Origin: Apostichopus japonicus
Taxonomy: Eukaryota; Echinodermata; Holothuroidea; Aspidochirotida; Stichopodidae
Direction of reading: 5' to 3'
Length of the DNA stretch: 64,000 nt
Assembly (NCBI RefSeq): GCF_037975245.1
Contig: NC_092580.1
Span: 26,210,501-26,274,500, forward strand
Each line of letters begins with the position of its first letter. Within the stretch, counting starts at the first letter, position 1. The notes beneath the pieces are model-generated. The model saw only the letters and a list, made by a program, of their open reading frames with translations, did no database searches and was not told where the DNA came from. The translations under genes and the position numbers were made by a program. This document shows positions 22,587 through 34,170 of the stretch, in pieces.

Positions 22587-22665
22587 AAAATGAAGGAAGG
22601 CCATTTGGGCCAGTGAGGGTGTACAGTGTTAAAAGATTACCAGGGCATTCTAGACACGGTAGAAG
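22587..22665 (-). repeat. Inverted, truncated right terminal block
   Basis: Positions 22587-22664 match the inverse of the left terminal block with about two differences. They end at GACACGGTAGAA, where the complete end at 45103-45331 continues for roughly 75 bp more. Host DNA (the 292 bp repeat) begins at once. Confidence 0.85.
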
Positions 22666-22957
22666 TATAGTGTATTGAATTTGATCTGTAAATAACTATA
22701 GTACTTCTAAGAACAGTTAACCTCCAAAGGTAATTTTGGTTGTCTTCAGGAATAGAAATTTGGTTGTCAGGGACGACCGTACAAAATTTGCCGTGATATG
22801 CAATTTAGGTCAGAATTTGTTAGTCACACAGTTCTGTTAAGTTATTCATGTAGTTAACATGCTTGTACAACATGTTTAAAAATATTTCATATGCAAGACA
22901 GCTGTAAATATATATAAGAAAGAAACGAGTTATCACTTAAAGATTTGTTCATATAGA
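22666..22957. repeat. 292 bp direct repeat, right copy
   Basis: It is identical by eye to 16843-17134, offset by 5823 bp. The lack of any visible difference means the duplication is very young or is an assembly product, while the element between the copies is old and broken. Confidence 0.9.
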
Positions 22958-25560
22958 ATTATAGCATTTTAAATAAAAATCATTCATAACTCAATCATTT
23001 CAAGCAGCATAGATAATGGTTGTTGAAAGAAGAAATGTCATGGTTAATGTTTAAAAATTGTGAAATGTACCATATGCAAAATATATATAGAAATGGTTAA
23101 ATGTATACACAAGACAGCCAAGAGAAATATACAATATAATATATAAGATTGAAGGTTTCTATTCTTATTTATTCATACGCTGTTGACACGCATTGCAAAG
23201 GTGCACATGCAGGTTACCCTTATAATACTGTAATGAAGTACTGTGATATATGGTAAGCTTGTATTTTATTAGCGACACCACATTATTGGTGCACTTTTAC
23301 TATTGTTTGGTGTTGGTGTGGTGTCATGTACTAGACTCCACCATTTTAGATTCTACCCAGTATATGCAGCTTTCCCTATATGCAGAGTAAACCTGGATGG
23401 TACAAAAAGAGAATAGAATTTGCATAATCAGGGAGAGTGGGTGGGGGTGGGGATGGGGTGGGGAAGTAAAAGGCTAAGAAGCTAGGGAAATTTTCTGAGA
23501 ATGAAGATCTTTTAAATATATTGGGAATATATAGACATGGAATGTGATTTGTATGACATCTGTACGATAGATTTGGGGAGGGGAGGGGGTGAGAAGGTAC
23601 AGTAGTGAGGGTTGTAGGGATCGGGGGAGGGGACATGGCTATGGCAATCTGGATAGCTTCAAAAGATGGGAAAGAATTTTTCATTATTATTTGAAAACAG
23701 AAAAGTATTCATGCTTGCTCTGACTACCCAAACTGGAAACTTTTAACTTTTTGAGAGATTTAACTTTTTTTTTTTGGCTAAATGTTTACTTTACAGAATA
23801 GTTCAGGTAGATCAGCAGTGTTAAAAAAGATTATACTAAATTGTGTATAGCTTCTATTTACTCGAAAACAGTAAAGTATCCATGCATGCCTGTTCTAAAA
23901 ATACCCAAACAGGAAAGTTTTAACTTTTTGTGAGATTTAAATGTTCTTTTTGGCAAAATTTTTACTTTACAGTAGTTCAGTAGTTACAGTCCTCAAAAAC
24001 AAGATTAGTTACCTTAATAGACAGTCTCTACACTTGGTGAGCCGTTTTAATTAACTCAGTGAAATGTGAGTCGATCTCTCAATTTTCTTTTTTATTCTCC
24101 AATTTGTGTGTAATTTTACTACGCGTGTTAAATGTCTTTATTTACTTCATTCGTCTCTTACGGTCTTACCTGTCTTAACTCGTTTATCTACGATGTGAAG
24201 TAAATTGACTCCGTTTTGTTTGTTTTTAACCGCCACGTTGTAATGGACCATCTATCTATCTGTCTATCCATCTATCTCCCTGCATCAAGACGAACCGAAG
24301 AGGGAAACGAGCAGCGAGTAAATTGCTCCTGTATAGAGCAACTTCATCAATTGATGGTTAATTAAAGTGGATAAAAGATGGCTCCATCACAGATGCATTA
24401 AATGTTTATTAAAAATGAAAGAAAAAAGAAAAGCAAAAAGAAAAGAAAAAAAAAGGAATAAAAATAAAATAGAAGGAATTTGAACCAATCCTAAAATGAC
24501 ATCAATATCTCTCTTTTGTCAGACAAGATTTATTTCTTCTTTGTTTATCTTCCTTTGTGTTTATCAACGTTTCTCTTGTTTCAGTTTAAACGAATGCAGT
24601 TAACTCTGCTTTGATATATCGATATATCGATCGATCTATCCAACGCAGCTAGACGACTTAACCCGAGAAAAGTATTTTAATTAAAAGAGAGATTCATTTC
24701 TGACGAATGTTCAAGCATTGGCTATGAAGATTTACATCAAATAGCTCTAAATATCTCTTGTGATAATTATTATTGTGTTTGATGATTCTTATGGTTGCTT
24801 CCAGAGCTTATAAAGTGCTAATTCTTTTGGTATTCCTATGATGTGCTGACCATTCACAATATCACCTGTAGCTGTATAATTATGTACAGTAGTTGACTAC
24901 GCAGCTGCTAAGTTCTTCAGCTGGCAAATAGCCAATAATTCACTACTGCATGCTTTCACAGGCCTCTAAATTTTTGGCTATGATTTACTGACAGTTTTAA
25001 AAACTTACATTAGATTTCACTTACAGTTTGCCAGGGGAATGAGAAAGAAAAAAAAAGGAAAAACAATGGGGTAAACAATACATTTTTCTGCCAGTATGGA
25101 CACATGCTGCTTTTGTATTAATTTGTGGAAAATTGCCAGTGGGAATTTGAATTTAGTAAGGCGATTTTTATTTTATTTTTAAATTGTAGCAAGTGGCTAA
25201 AATTGTGAAGTTCTAGGCAAGGTTACTCTCATATTATATTCAATTATTAATGAAGCTCCTCACAGACTATCTGTCTCCATACATCTATTTATGCAAGTAA
25301 TTTTATCCCCTGAACCACCCCTCCCCCCCTCCTCCCTCCCCTCTCTGTTATAGCCTTTGCCAATATTTTGTCAAAATACTGTAGCGACACAAGCTTCCCC
25401 CAGAAGTTCAAGGATTGTGCAACACTTTCCTTTCAAAGCCTTAGATCTTTAAGTATGACTAAATATTAAAAGGATGTTTCCATGGGGTAAGTTCATGGAA
25501 TTAAGGTCTGTGTTATAAGGCTAAATGGTGGCTCAAGGTGTTCAACCAGTGAAGCATGAA
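22958..25560. other. AT-rich non-coding stretch with a local duplication
   Basis: Two diverged copies of about 115 bp lie at 23693-23806 and 23864-23980 (sharing GAAAACAG, TTTTAACTTTTTG and TTTACTTTACAG). There is a weak DIRS-end-like motif at 24139-24173, CTAT microsatellites at 24249-24278 and CGATATAT repeats near 24615-24640. An A-rich tract is at 24410-24465. No gene supported. Confidence 0.55.
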
Positions 25561-26144
25561 AATATGCATTATTACAGAAAGAAAAACAATATTCATGCAT
25601 GCTACCAAAGAAGTAATAATGAAAAGTAACAGAATAATAAAACTGTTAAGATCTTAGGCAACCATCCATCCAGGCCCTGACTCCTCCCTCCTCTTTTGAC
25701 CTTCCCTATATAAAGTCGTGCAAAATTTTGTCCAATTTTGATCCTATATCGATACAACAGTTAATTGTGGAGCAGGTCAAGACCTTTGTGATACAGATAA
25801 AGACTTAAAATATTCACTATTACAGGAAGAAAAAATTATTCATGCATGCTCCCAAAAAAGTAATAATGAAAAGTAACAGAATAATAAAACTGTTAAGATC
25901 TTAGGCAACCATCCATCCAGGCCCCAACTCCTCCTACCTCTTTTAACCACCCGTATAGAAAGTCGTGCAAAATTGGTCCAATTTTGTTCCTATATCAATA
26001 CAACAGTTAATTGTGGAGCAGGTCAAAGACCTCATAGATAAAGACTTTATTGATCTAGATAAAGACTTAAAATATGCATTAATACAGTACAATAAACTAA
26101 TAAAAATACTAAAAAAGTAACAGAATAACAAAACTGTTTAGATT
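25561..26144. repeat. Tandem triplication of a ~250 bp unit
   Basis: Unit 1 (25561-25808) and unit 2 (25809-26070) share long blocks such as AGTAATAATGAAAAGTAACA, TCTTAGGCAACCATCCATCC and CAACAGTTAATTGTGGAGCA. Unit 3 (26071-26144) is a partial copy. Divergence is moderate, so the duplication is not recent. Confidence 0.85.
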
Positions 26145-27014
26145 TGTATCAGTTTGAGCTGTGAGGCCATGCTTGTTTGGGAAGGCCTGGGAGAGGATGA
26201 GAAAGGTAGCTGTACGTGGTATTGGTGCTTGTAAACTTATGTTCCACCATGGACACCAAATATGGAATTTTTTGATGAACAATTGAATTGAATTTCTTGC
26301 CGAAACTCCTTTGTAAGCATTTCACTGAGTAGAGGATCGGTACACAGACTATATGTTGAATTTAAAATCTCCACGATATGTGCTCTGATGTATATTTTTT
26401 TATTAAATAATATCCCTCACTTAAGTTTCTTATTTTATGTTTTTTTCAGCTTTGTTTTTTGTTCTCTCTTAGTTCATTCTCCATTGTTTTTGTCTTGTTT
26501 TCAATTAACACTGCCAAAGATTAAAGAACAAAGTGTAGATTTAAAATAGGTTCCTCAATGCAGCAGTATACTCATATGTTTTGTTTTTCTTTTTAGTTCA
26601 AAACCTTTTAGTTGACTTTCTTCAAGTTTTTGATATAATCACATCTAGCTTATATACTGGCAGTGTGTTGTGTCCTGAAGTGACCCAGTACCGCTGTCCC
26701 CTGAGAAAGAGTAGATTGCATTTTCTAGTTGAAGAGTTCTTGCATTGTTGCTCTGTTGGGAAACTATTGCTTAATTGGCTGTTCAATACTTTTCATCATA
26801 ATATTTACGAGGACCTGAAACCGGAGTCTGTTCCTCTCCCATAAATTAGATCGTTGACGTACACCGTAGTTAATAATGTTTATTCTTGCATTATGCAAGG
26901 AATTATTCCCATGTACTAGGAGATGGCATTTGTCCTGATTTGATTGCGAATGCATCAGTTGGTTTCCTTTCTGGCCACATGATATATGTAGGATTTATAC
27001 ACTGTACTGCACAC
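26145..27014. other. AT-rich non-coding stretch
   Basis: No gene supported. The frame at 26581-26844 (+) begins in a T-rich tract and has no recognisable motif. Confidence 0.5.
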
Positions 27015-27027
27015 TAAACACATTTGC

Positions 27028-27043
27028 AGTCTGTATATATATA

Positions 27044-27118
<75 letters not shown>
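27028..27118. repeat. TA microsatellite
   Basis: About 90 bp of near-pure TATATA carry a few G and C interruptions. The left edge of the next DIRS-end fragment joins it directly. Confidence 0.95.
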
Positions 27119-27124
<6 letters not shown>

Positions 27125-27548
27125 TACTTCGCTCCTCGCTTACCTGTCTCCTCACAACGTTAGCACCTAATTCTACCGTGTCTAGTATATGCCCTGGTAA
27201 TCGTTTAACACTGTGTACCTCAACGACCGGCTCCCCTGGTCATAACCCTTCCTTCTCATTCTACCATCCAAAGTGTCTACACATGTTTTTTCAAATTGGA
27301 AAAATTTCTTACGGAATTCGCCCAGATACCTTGGATTTTTTGGATTATTATACTCTTTTGGAGAAGTTCTACAGTCTAAAACAGCCTGATAAGTATCCTT
27401 TTCTTATGAAGGGCGGGAGTTTGGGGGCTGCTTTTGTGTGCAACCCACACCCATGCTTTCATTTTGAATAGTGTATCGTTACTTTCTCAGGTAACAGTTC
27501 CGTGAAACTGCTTCATTAGTTTCCGTCCATGGGCAGATGGGCGGTATA
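27119..27548 (+). mobile_element. DIRS-like terminal block fragment, ~430 bp
   Basis: It starts AATATTTACTTCGCTCC and keeps the same order of blocks as 17134-17560, including TTCTACCGTGTCTAG, CCTGATAAGTATCC and a GGGGGCTG block. The ATTT end is complete and the other end is cut off. TA-rich DNA lies on both sides, so any target duplication cannot be judged. The frame at 27178-27471 lies inside this repeat. Confidence 0.85.
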
Positions 27549-29423
27549 TATATGACTTTTTTAAAGCATATTTTGGGAGAATTTGATACAGATGACAAAA
27601 AGACAGAATGTTAAAGGTATGCTTCTTACTTTCCAAACATGAAAAAATTATAGAAACAATGGTTCAGGTAACGAAATGAAATATCAACACAATTATGCAT
27701 TAAATTTATGGGACATAGAAATATCCATATTTTTAATCACTGTTAATAACATGGTAATTAGGAGCTACAAAATGACTATAGCGTCATTGCATGTTACTGT
27801 ACAAATGTTTCATTTGTTGCATAATTGCCAAGCCTTTGAACATTTTCATAAATAATCTCAAGATTCCTGTTGTGACTTAATTAATATGCTGAACGATAAT
27901 GGATTTGCAGTGTAGGTAAACATGGTATTGGATGTGCTTCCCTAATTGTATCATTTGATTATGCAATTAGGTATATATCCGATTGTCACATTTAAAAATT
28001 TTTAATATAGAATCCAACTGTAAATTTAACACCTGGCCATACCCAAACCCAGAGTGCAGTCTTGTAACTAAAAACAGACTGGAATGTTTGACCATCAAAT
28101 GCAAGTAAAATGTAGCATAAATACATTTACAGTCAATTGATTAGGCATATTTTATGGCAGCTAATTATGTGAACCATAGTGTGCTATCATAATGCTATAT
28201 AGGTACTGTAGTATTTTTACCTGAAATTCAAAATGTGTCTCCATGTTATAGCTTCATACATTACACTATCACCAAAGGTGACATTTCAGGTTTTAATCGT
28301 TTTGAAAATGTCAGACAATTGAGTTCAAGTGTACAGAGAAGATGATTTTGCTCCTAGCTAATCGGGGCGACATGGAAGCACATAAATGTTATATTGTGAA
28401 AGGGGTAAGATGTATGAGTTTAGCTGAGACTAGTTTATACAGGTTTCTCTGCCTCAATGCAATGTCGTACATGTGTTATCTGCATGAAGGAGAATTTTAA
28501 TTGGAAGCACGTATATTCCTGTTAGTGATATATGATGACGAGAAAGGAAGGTTTAAGTACTTAACCTACATAGAAAGCTACAAATAGCATACCTGATTCA
28601 GTTAACCTTGAGAGGAAGGGAAGAAAATGAATTATAAGTCATATACTGCTATTGGTGTCCTATATATAGAAAGAAAGAGAATTGGAGGGGGCAAGGAACA
28701 GGTAAAATTCATAATTCATTGCATGTAGTTCCTGTACAGTAAACTTTAAGGTGGGTCTCAATGTGCTCTGCCTGAAATAGAATGTAGTTATAGGTGATGG
28801 GGGGGGGGGCAAATATTAAGATAGTTGCAGTATTGCTCTAAGCTATATAGAAAACCTATTCTTGACAAATTTTTGCTTTTTTTGAGGGGGGAGGATGAGA
28901 GGGAGGGATGAGAGGGAGGGGGACCTGATGAATATTTGGGGGCCAGCTAGGGGGAGTTATTACAATTTATAAAACGATAGATTAATATGAAGGCCTAGTA
29001 TTGAGAAGCCAATTTTATCATCAATTTAGCTTTAATAAAAGGAGCAGTCAAGAGATTCAACATCTGTGAAAGGTATAGTAAGTCTTGAAACACCTGCAGA
29101 CTTGCTACAGATCCCTAATAATACCAGCACTCAAGTTGTTGTCTTGGACTTGGAATAATGACATGACTAGGTGTATCATCAACGTACAGGGGGAAAATAG
29201 TACTTACGTGTAATCTTTGTTAATACAAAATATTGTTGTTGTTGTCATCCATTTCCTGTTAAATGGTTCAGTCTAGTACCTGAGGACCACGTTTGGATTC
29301 TGATTGAGTACATTACAGTTAAATCTGTTATCACAGGATATATAGCCTGATGAAAGTTGTTAATCTTTTGATCAATGAAAACATATATTACATATCAAAA
29401 ATTGTGATTAGCCTTATAGATGT
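27549..29423. other. AT-rich non-coding stretch
   Basis: No gene seen. There is a G run at 28800-28810 and GA-rich DNA at 28885-28925. Confidence 0.5.
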
Positions 29424-29930
29424 AGAGAGTATCAAACCTCTCTGACTGTCTATAGATATATAGTATCCTCTCTGACTGTAGAGTATCCTCTCTGACTATC
29501 TAGTATCCTCTCTGACTGTCTATAGATAAAGAGTATCCTCTCTGACTGTCTATAGATATATAGTATCCTCTCTGACTGTTTATAGATATAGAGTATCCTC
29601 TCTGACTGTCTATAGATATATAGTATCCTCTCTGACTGCCTATATAGTATCCTCTCTGACTGTCTATAGATATATAGTATCCTCTCTGACTGTCTATAGA
29701 TAAAGAGTATCCTCTCTGACTGTCTATATAGTATCCTCTCTGACTGTTTATAGATATAGAGTATCCTCTCTGACTGTCTATAGATATATAGTATCCTCTC
29801 TGACTGCCTATAGAGTATCCTCTCTGACTGTCTATAGATATATATAGTATCCTCTCTGACTGCCTATATAGTATCCTCTCTGACTGTCTATAGATATATA
29901 GTATCCTCTCTGACTGTCTATAGATATGAG
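29424..29930. repeat. ~30 bp minisatellite (TATCCTCTCTGACTGTCTA)
   Basis: About 18 units carry AGTATCCTCTCTGACTG followed by TCTATAGATATAT variants, some shortened to TCTATAT. Alternation of long and short units suggests growth in multi-unit blocks. It has no coding sense. Confidence 0.95.
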
Positions 29931-29936
29931 TGAATA

Positions 29937-31766
29937 TCCTTCAATAGCTGAATCAACAGAATTGATTCCTCTAGAGATCCAGCTGCAGTGTATGTGTATC
30001 CATTTTGTAGTTATATAAGTTATATAAGTTATAATTATAAATATTTATATGTATAGTCATGGTCTCTTGTCAAATCTGTTTACATAACCCACAATCTTTC
30101 TTGTCCACGGATGCGTCTATTATCTAATTAAGTAAACTGGCTTCATGGTTAAGAGATGATCCCAAGACAAAGGGGCAGTGTTAATTGATAATCTAATTAA
30201 AGATTCTTGGTATATCATGCCCTCCTTTCTTACATATAGGTAGTACTGTACCCTTACAATGTGGCAATGTGTATACTTGCAGCAGTAATACATACATGTG
30301 TAATGGTATACTCGAGGCATTGGTGTGTATAGGTTAGACCATATTGCTGCCATTTTCATCTCTTAGTACTAGTCTGATAGTGTCACACTGTGTTCTCCTC
30401 GGTAGATGTGTCCAGTGACATTTTCTTATCAGTTTGCTTACTGCACAGCTAGGTTTAATAATGTCACTGTGCTAGCTGTATACTATAACGCGTGGTTAAG
30501 TTACTGTCTGTTGTACTGGTATATATATGCAACAAGATACATGTGTCACTTAAAAGAATTAACCACTCTAGTTGTAGTTCTGCACTCACTATCGTTAAAT
30601 TTAAACGTATTTATTCTCCATATATATATACTTGATTAGTCTTATAGGTACATGACAATGTTGGTTTAATAAATTTGTGTGCTAAGAGTAAAATGTATAC
30701 ATGTTGTTGACTGTGTATACATACTGTATATATGCAGCCAAATGTTTGTCAAATATTTGAATCTAAGTTTAAACCAAAAGTCACCAGTGCATGTACATTC
30801 CAGACTGTATGTAAACATTTTATTCTGGAATTATTTAAGCTACGTAGCTTAACAGTTGCAGGAGTTATTTGTTTAATGGTTTTGCATTGTGCATGCTATT
30901 ATAAATATTAATTAATATATATAATAGTCTGTAAATGATTTGCTACTTTGGAATATAGTCAAGTTATAATAGTCCGCCAAAATCTTTCAGTATTCATAGT
31001 GCAATGTACCTTAATAATGTATATTTTTAATCTGAAATTTCGGTTATTCTGCATTTAATGCATATGAATTACATAACACTGGATATACTTTACTCCTCCT
31101 TCGACGGACTCGATCCATACAACGTATTAATGCACTCCAACTTGATTTACCGATTCTGCAAAAGTCAGTAAACAGTTTAGCAGTCTGTATTCTCACCACT
31201 GAGCTATATGTATGGGGTCAACACTATAGATAATGCCAGTCTCTTCAAAATCTACCATCTTGAAGATCAACACAACCATATTTGTATCTCTACATCTGTT
31301 CTTAATAACCCAAACCAGCCATGTATTGGGATATACTCTTCTTCCCACCCCCTCCCCCTCCCCCCATTATATGTTCAAATAAAGCAATGACCAATGTTCA
31401 TATGATGGGAATTGGTTACAGAAATCTATTAAAATTTGTTCAACTGGCAGCAATATGGCCCCAAGGTATTATTAATATTATTCCATACATATGTTACCAT
31501 TTTACCTACTACAGGGAAATAATTGTAAAATTTGCACATTTTGTGCAGCAGCTAGCTAGCTTGAAGGTTCTTAATTTTTGTCTCTCTTGAATAAACTGTG
31601 GCTAGATCCTCATGTTTTAAGCGTCTATAATCCACCTTCAGCCGTAATTTCGCGCTGCGTTTAACGACACGATACCGTAAGAATTATTTCCTGCACCACA
31701 CTGCAGTTTGTTTATAACCACAAAGCATTTGGTCCAATATATTGAAACTCTACTATCACATATACC
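29937..31766. other. AT-rich non-coding stretch
   Basis: No gene supported. Around 31100-31205 there is a faint minus-strand tRNA-like A box (AGCTCAGTGGTGAGAA) without a good B box. Confidence 0.5.
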
Positions 31767-32078
31767 AGTGTTATCATCCATGCAGTACATATTATACTAT
31801 ACACATGTATACATAGGCTAATATATATAGAGTGTATTGTTGTCTTCATTGTATCTTCCACGCCTGCATCTAAACCTGTGAGGTACAGCTTCTTTAATAA
31901 TAATTATCTCTCTATATCTATGTTACTAGTGTTATCATCCATGCAGTACATATAATACTATACACATGTATACATACTGTAGGCCTATACAGTATATTGA
32001 TGTCTTCATTGTATCTCCCATGCCTGCATCTAAACCTGTGAGGTACAGCTTCTTTAATAATAATTATCTCTCTATATA
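31767..32078. repeat. Tandem duplication, ~152 bp x 2
   Basis: Copies at 31767-31918 and 31928-32078 share GTTATCATCCATGCAGTACA, TGTCTTCATTGTATCT and TAAACCTGTGAGGTACAGCT. They differ mainly by small indels around the ATATAT section. Confidence 0.9.
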
Positions 32079-33064
32079 TTGACGGTTATATGCAGTGTTT
32101 TCTCACACGAAGATAATTTGTGTCGAGCTCGTCTTATCTAGACATACATGTCTAAATTGCCACATTGTAAAGCCCAATGCCCATTTGCCGGTTTTAATGA
32201 CAGAAAATTACAAGAGGTGCACTGTTGTAAAAGATGATTTAATCTAGCTTTTATGGCTAGAGAGAAGAAGTCTGGCACTTTGTTATAATGTATGATGCAA
32301 ACCTTAATAGATATGTACAGTAACTTTGTAGATATTGTTTTTGTCTTGCCAAGTTGTTTTACCATACTGTATATGTATATATGTGATGCGTCTATGTTTG
32401 ATTTGCTCCTAGCTCTGAAGATTAATACAAATTTGTTCTGGATTCGGAGAATGTCTGATTCGCTATTAACGGATTTGGGAAAAAAAGTGTAAAAAGGAAT
32501 AAGGAATGAGAGAGGACAAAGAATGATAGGTGTATATTAAGATATTTTTCACCCACTGTGACATTTTGATCTATTGGCATAACTAATTGCTTTTCTAGGA
32601 TAGGTGGAAAAATCAAAGTAAAAAAAAGAAAAAGAAGAAAAATGAGTCTTTTTGGTTTCAATGAAAGAAAAACAGACAAGTGGAAGCTAAAATAAGCAAA
32701 TGCAATTCTGTATTCTTTATAGTTTTAAAGGCAATTCTTGCTATTTGGAAATTAAAAATAAAATCCTTGAGAAAAATTATGTCACATTTCCGTCAAAGTG
32801 GGTAGTAAATTGATAAAGTTACACACAATTAACATTAAAGATAACAATTTGACGTAAGTTCTGCCTGATGTGCGCACTTCATTAAAGAGAATGATATTAA
32901 ACCAATTTTTAACATCGAGAGCATCGACTGTATTTAAATATATAAACATGACAGTTTTCAAATTGTCACCCCCAAAAAATGATCTGTTTATGAACTGGGA
33001 GACTTTAAAGTTTACTTTTGTCAGCGACAATAAGAGAGAGATAAAAAAAATGGCCAATTTCCGT
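32079..33064. other. AT-rich non-coding stretch
   Basis: No gene supported. Frames on both strands overlap one another and lack motifs. Confidence 0.5.
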
Positions 33065-33250
33065 TCATTCACAGTCTTTGAATGGTAAATTTTTTATACA
33101 TGTTACATCATCTTCCTCTTGATACGCATCATTTCCTTTTAAGAGCACAGAGCCGTCTTCACTTGCATCGATCGTTTGGCCTTTGAATAAAAAAGAGAGA
33201 AAAAAGAAGGAGAAAGAAGCAAGCAGCAGAGTAGATTGAATCTGCCACAT
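33065..33250 (-). CDS. Possible secreted peptide or signal-peptide exon
   Basis: The minus-strand frame starts at 33250 with MWQIQ. It has a hydrophobic stretch (residues 6-22, LLLASFSFFFLSFLF), a plausible cleavage region around IDA/SED, then an acidic, polar stretch with EEDD and ends CIKNLPFKDCE before TGA. This is the layout of a short secreted precursor or of a first exon coding a signal peptide plus propeptide. A weak donor-like GTAACA follows the EEDD codons. Two Cys lie near the end. Against it, the hydrophobic run is encoded by a TTCTTTTTTCTC-type pyrimidine tract that would give this in any sequence. No homologous family is recognised. Confidence 0.2.
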   Translation of the reverse strand: MWQIQSTLLLASFSFFFLSFLFKGQTIDASEDGSVLLKGNDAYQEEDDVTCIKNLPFKDCE

Positions 33251-33529
33251 CTTTTACAGTTATTCAAACTGGGGAATAAAGTTATTATTATACTATATAT
33301 ATATATATATACTCCAAATCTGAGCTGGTGGGTTGGCCTCAACAGCTGCCCAGGGTAATTTCTTATTAACAGTGTCATGAATATTTCATTTGTTGCATTA
33401 ACTGACACTGTCGGGGAAACCTGTGTGTCACATGACGATATATGTGTGGGTTAATAATGTGGGGTTCTACAGTATTGGCTGTATATGGTAGGTCATGAGG
33501 ATGAGGTATTTAAAAACATATCTTTTAGA
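33251..33529. other. Non-coding stretch
   Basis: A short TA repeat lies at 33290-33310. Nothing else is recognised. Confidence 0.5.
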
Positions 33530-34170
33530 TATCTATCTGTATATATAGATGTGTGTACATATATGTATCTATATTCTGTACATCTCTATATATATATATA
33601 TCTGTACATCTGTATCCATACATGAATATAGGTATAGATGTATACCTTACAGGTACATGTATCTGTATGCATACATAGATCTGTATACATGCATCTTTAT
33701 ATTCAGATTTGTATGTCATGCATATTAAATGCTATCCACATAGATACATGAATTACTCAATACTCATACATGTCGTTATGCATACATCAACAGTAGATGT
33801 ATACATGCTATTAGATCTGTGTAATATCGGTGTATATGCATACATATCTGTATTTCATGCATACAGTACATAGGCTGTCCACATAAATACATGAATTAAT
33901 CTGTACATGTCGTTATGCATACATCAATAATAGAGTATGCATACATATAGTATTTCATGCATTACATAGGCTATCGACAGAGATACCACAGTATACATGA
34001 ATATCAGTGTGTATACAGGTACATATCATTATATGTACACCTACTGCATATGTATACATCCTACATCTATATATTTGTATGTATGTATGCATACATATCT
34101 ATATGTATCCATACACATATCTGAATGTACTATGCATATATATCTGCACAATACTGTACATACACATGAC
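33530..34170. repeat. TACATG/ATATCTGTA-rich degenerate tandem repeats
   Basis: Short ATACAT, GTATAC and ATCTGTA words make up most of this region. A larger unit repeats: from 33715 and from 33838 copies share TTTCATGCAT, CACATA-ATACATGAATTA, ACATGTCGTTATGCATACAT and ATAGGCTRTC. The frames at 33525-33719 (-), 33997-34266 (+) and 34041-34430 (-) mostly translate these repeats. Confidence 0.8.

Larger units (their letters stand above)
17135..22665 (+). mobile_element. Degenerate DIRS-like tyrosine-recombinase retroelement
   Basis: This 5.5 kb block is GC-richer than its surroundings. In order it holds a terminal block, tandem-repeat leader, repetitive basic gag-like region, a middle section with tRNA-like insertions, a tyrosine-recombinase C-terminus, an internal complementary region and an inverted copy of the terminal block. 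Inverted ends plus an internal region made of both ends joined are the hallmark of DIRS elements, which replicate through circular DNA. I found no reverse transcriptase, RNase H or methyltransferase. Together with frameshifts, this indicates a dead, internally deleted copy. The right terminus stops about 75 bp short of the complete end seen at 45331. It lies between exact 292 bp direct repeats. Confidence 0.75.

Noticed and set aside
24139-24173. Motif ATTTACTTCATTCGTCTC with TTACCTGTC
   Set aside because: It resembles the DIRS-like end but the match is short and lacks the following blocks, so I do not list it as a copy.
29424-29930. Possible CRISPR-like repeat-spacer array
   Set aside because: Units are contiguous variants of one sequence with no unique spacers, in an animal genome; it is a minisatellite.
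31100-31205. Minus-strand tRNA-like segment with AGCTCAGTGGTGAGAA
   Set aside because: No convincing B box or acceptor stem.
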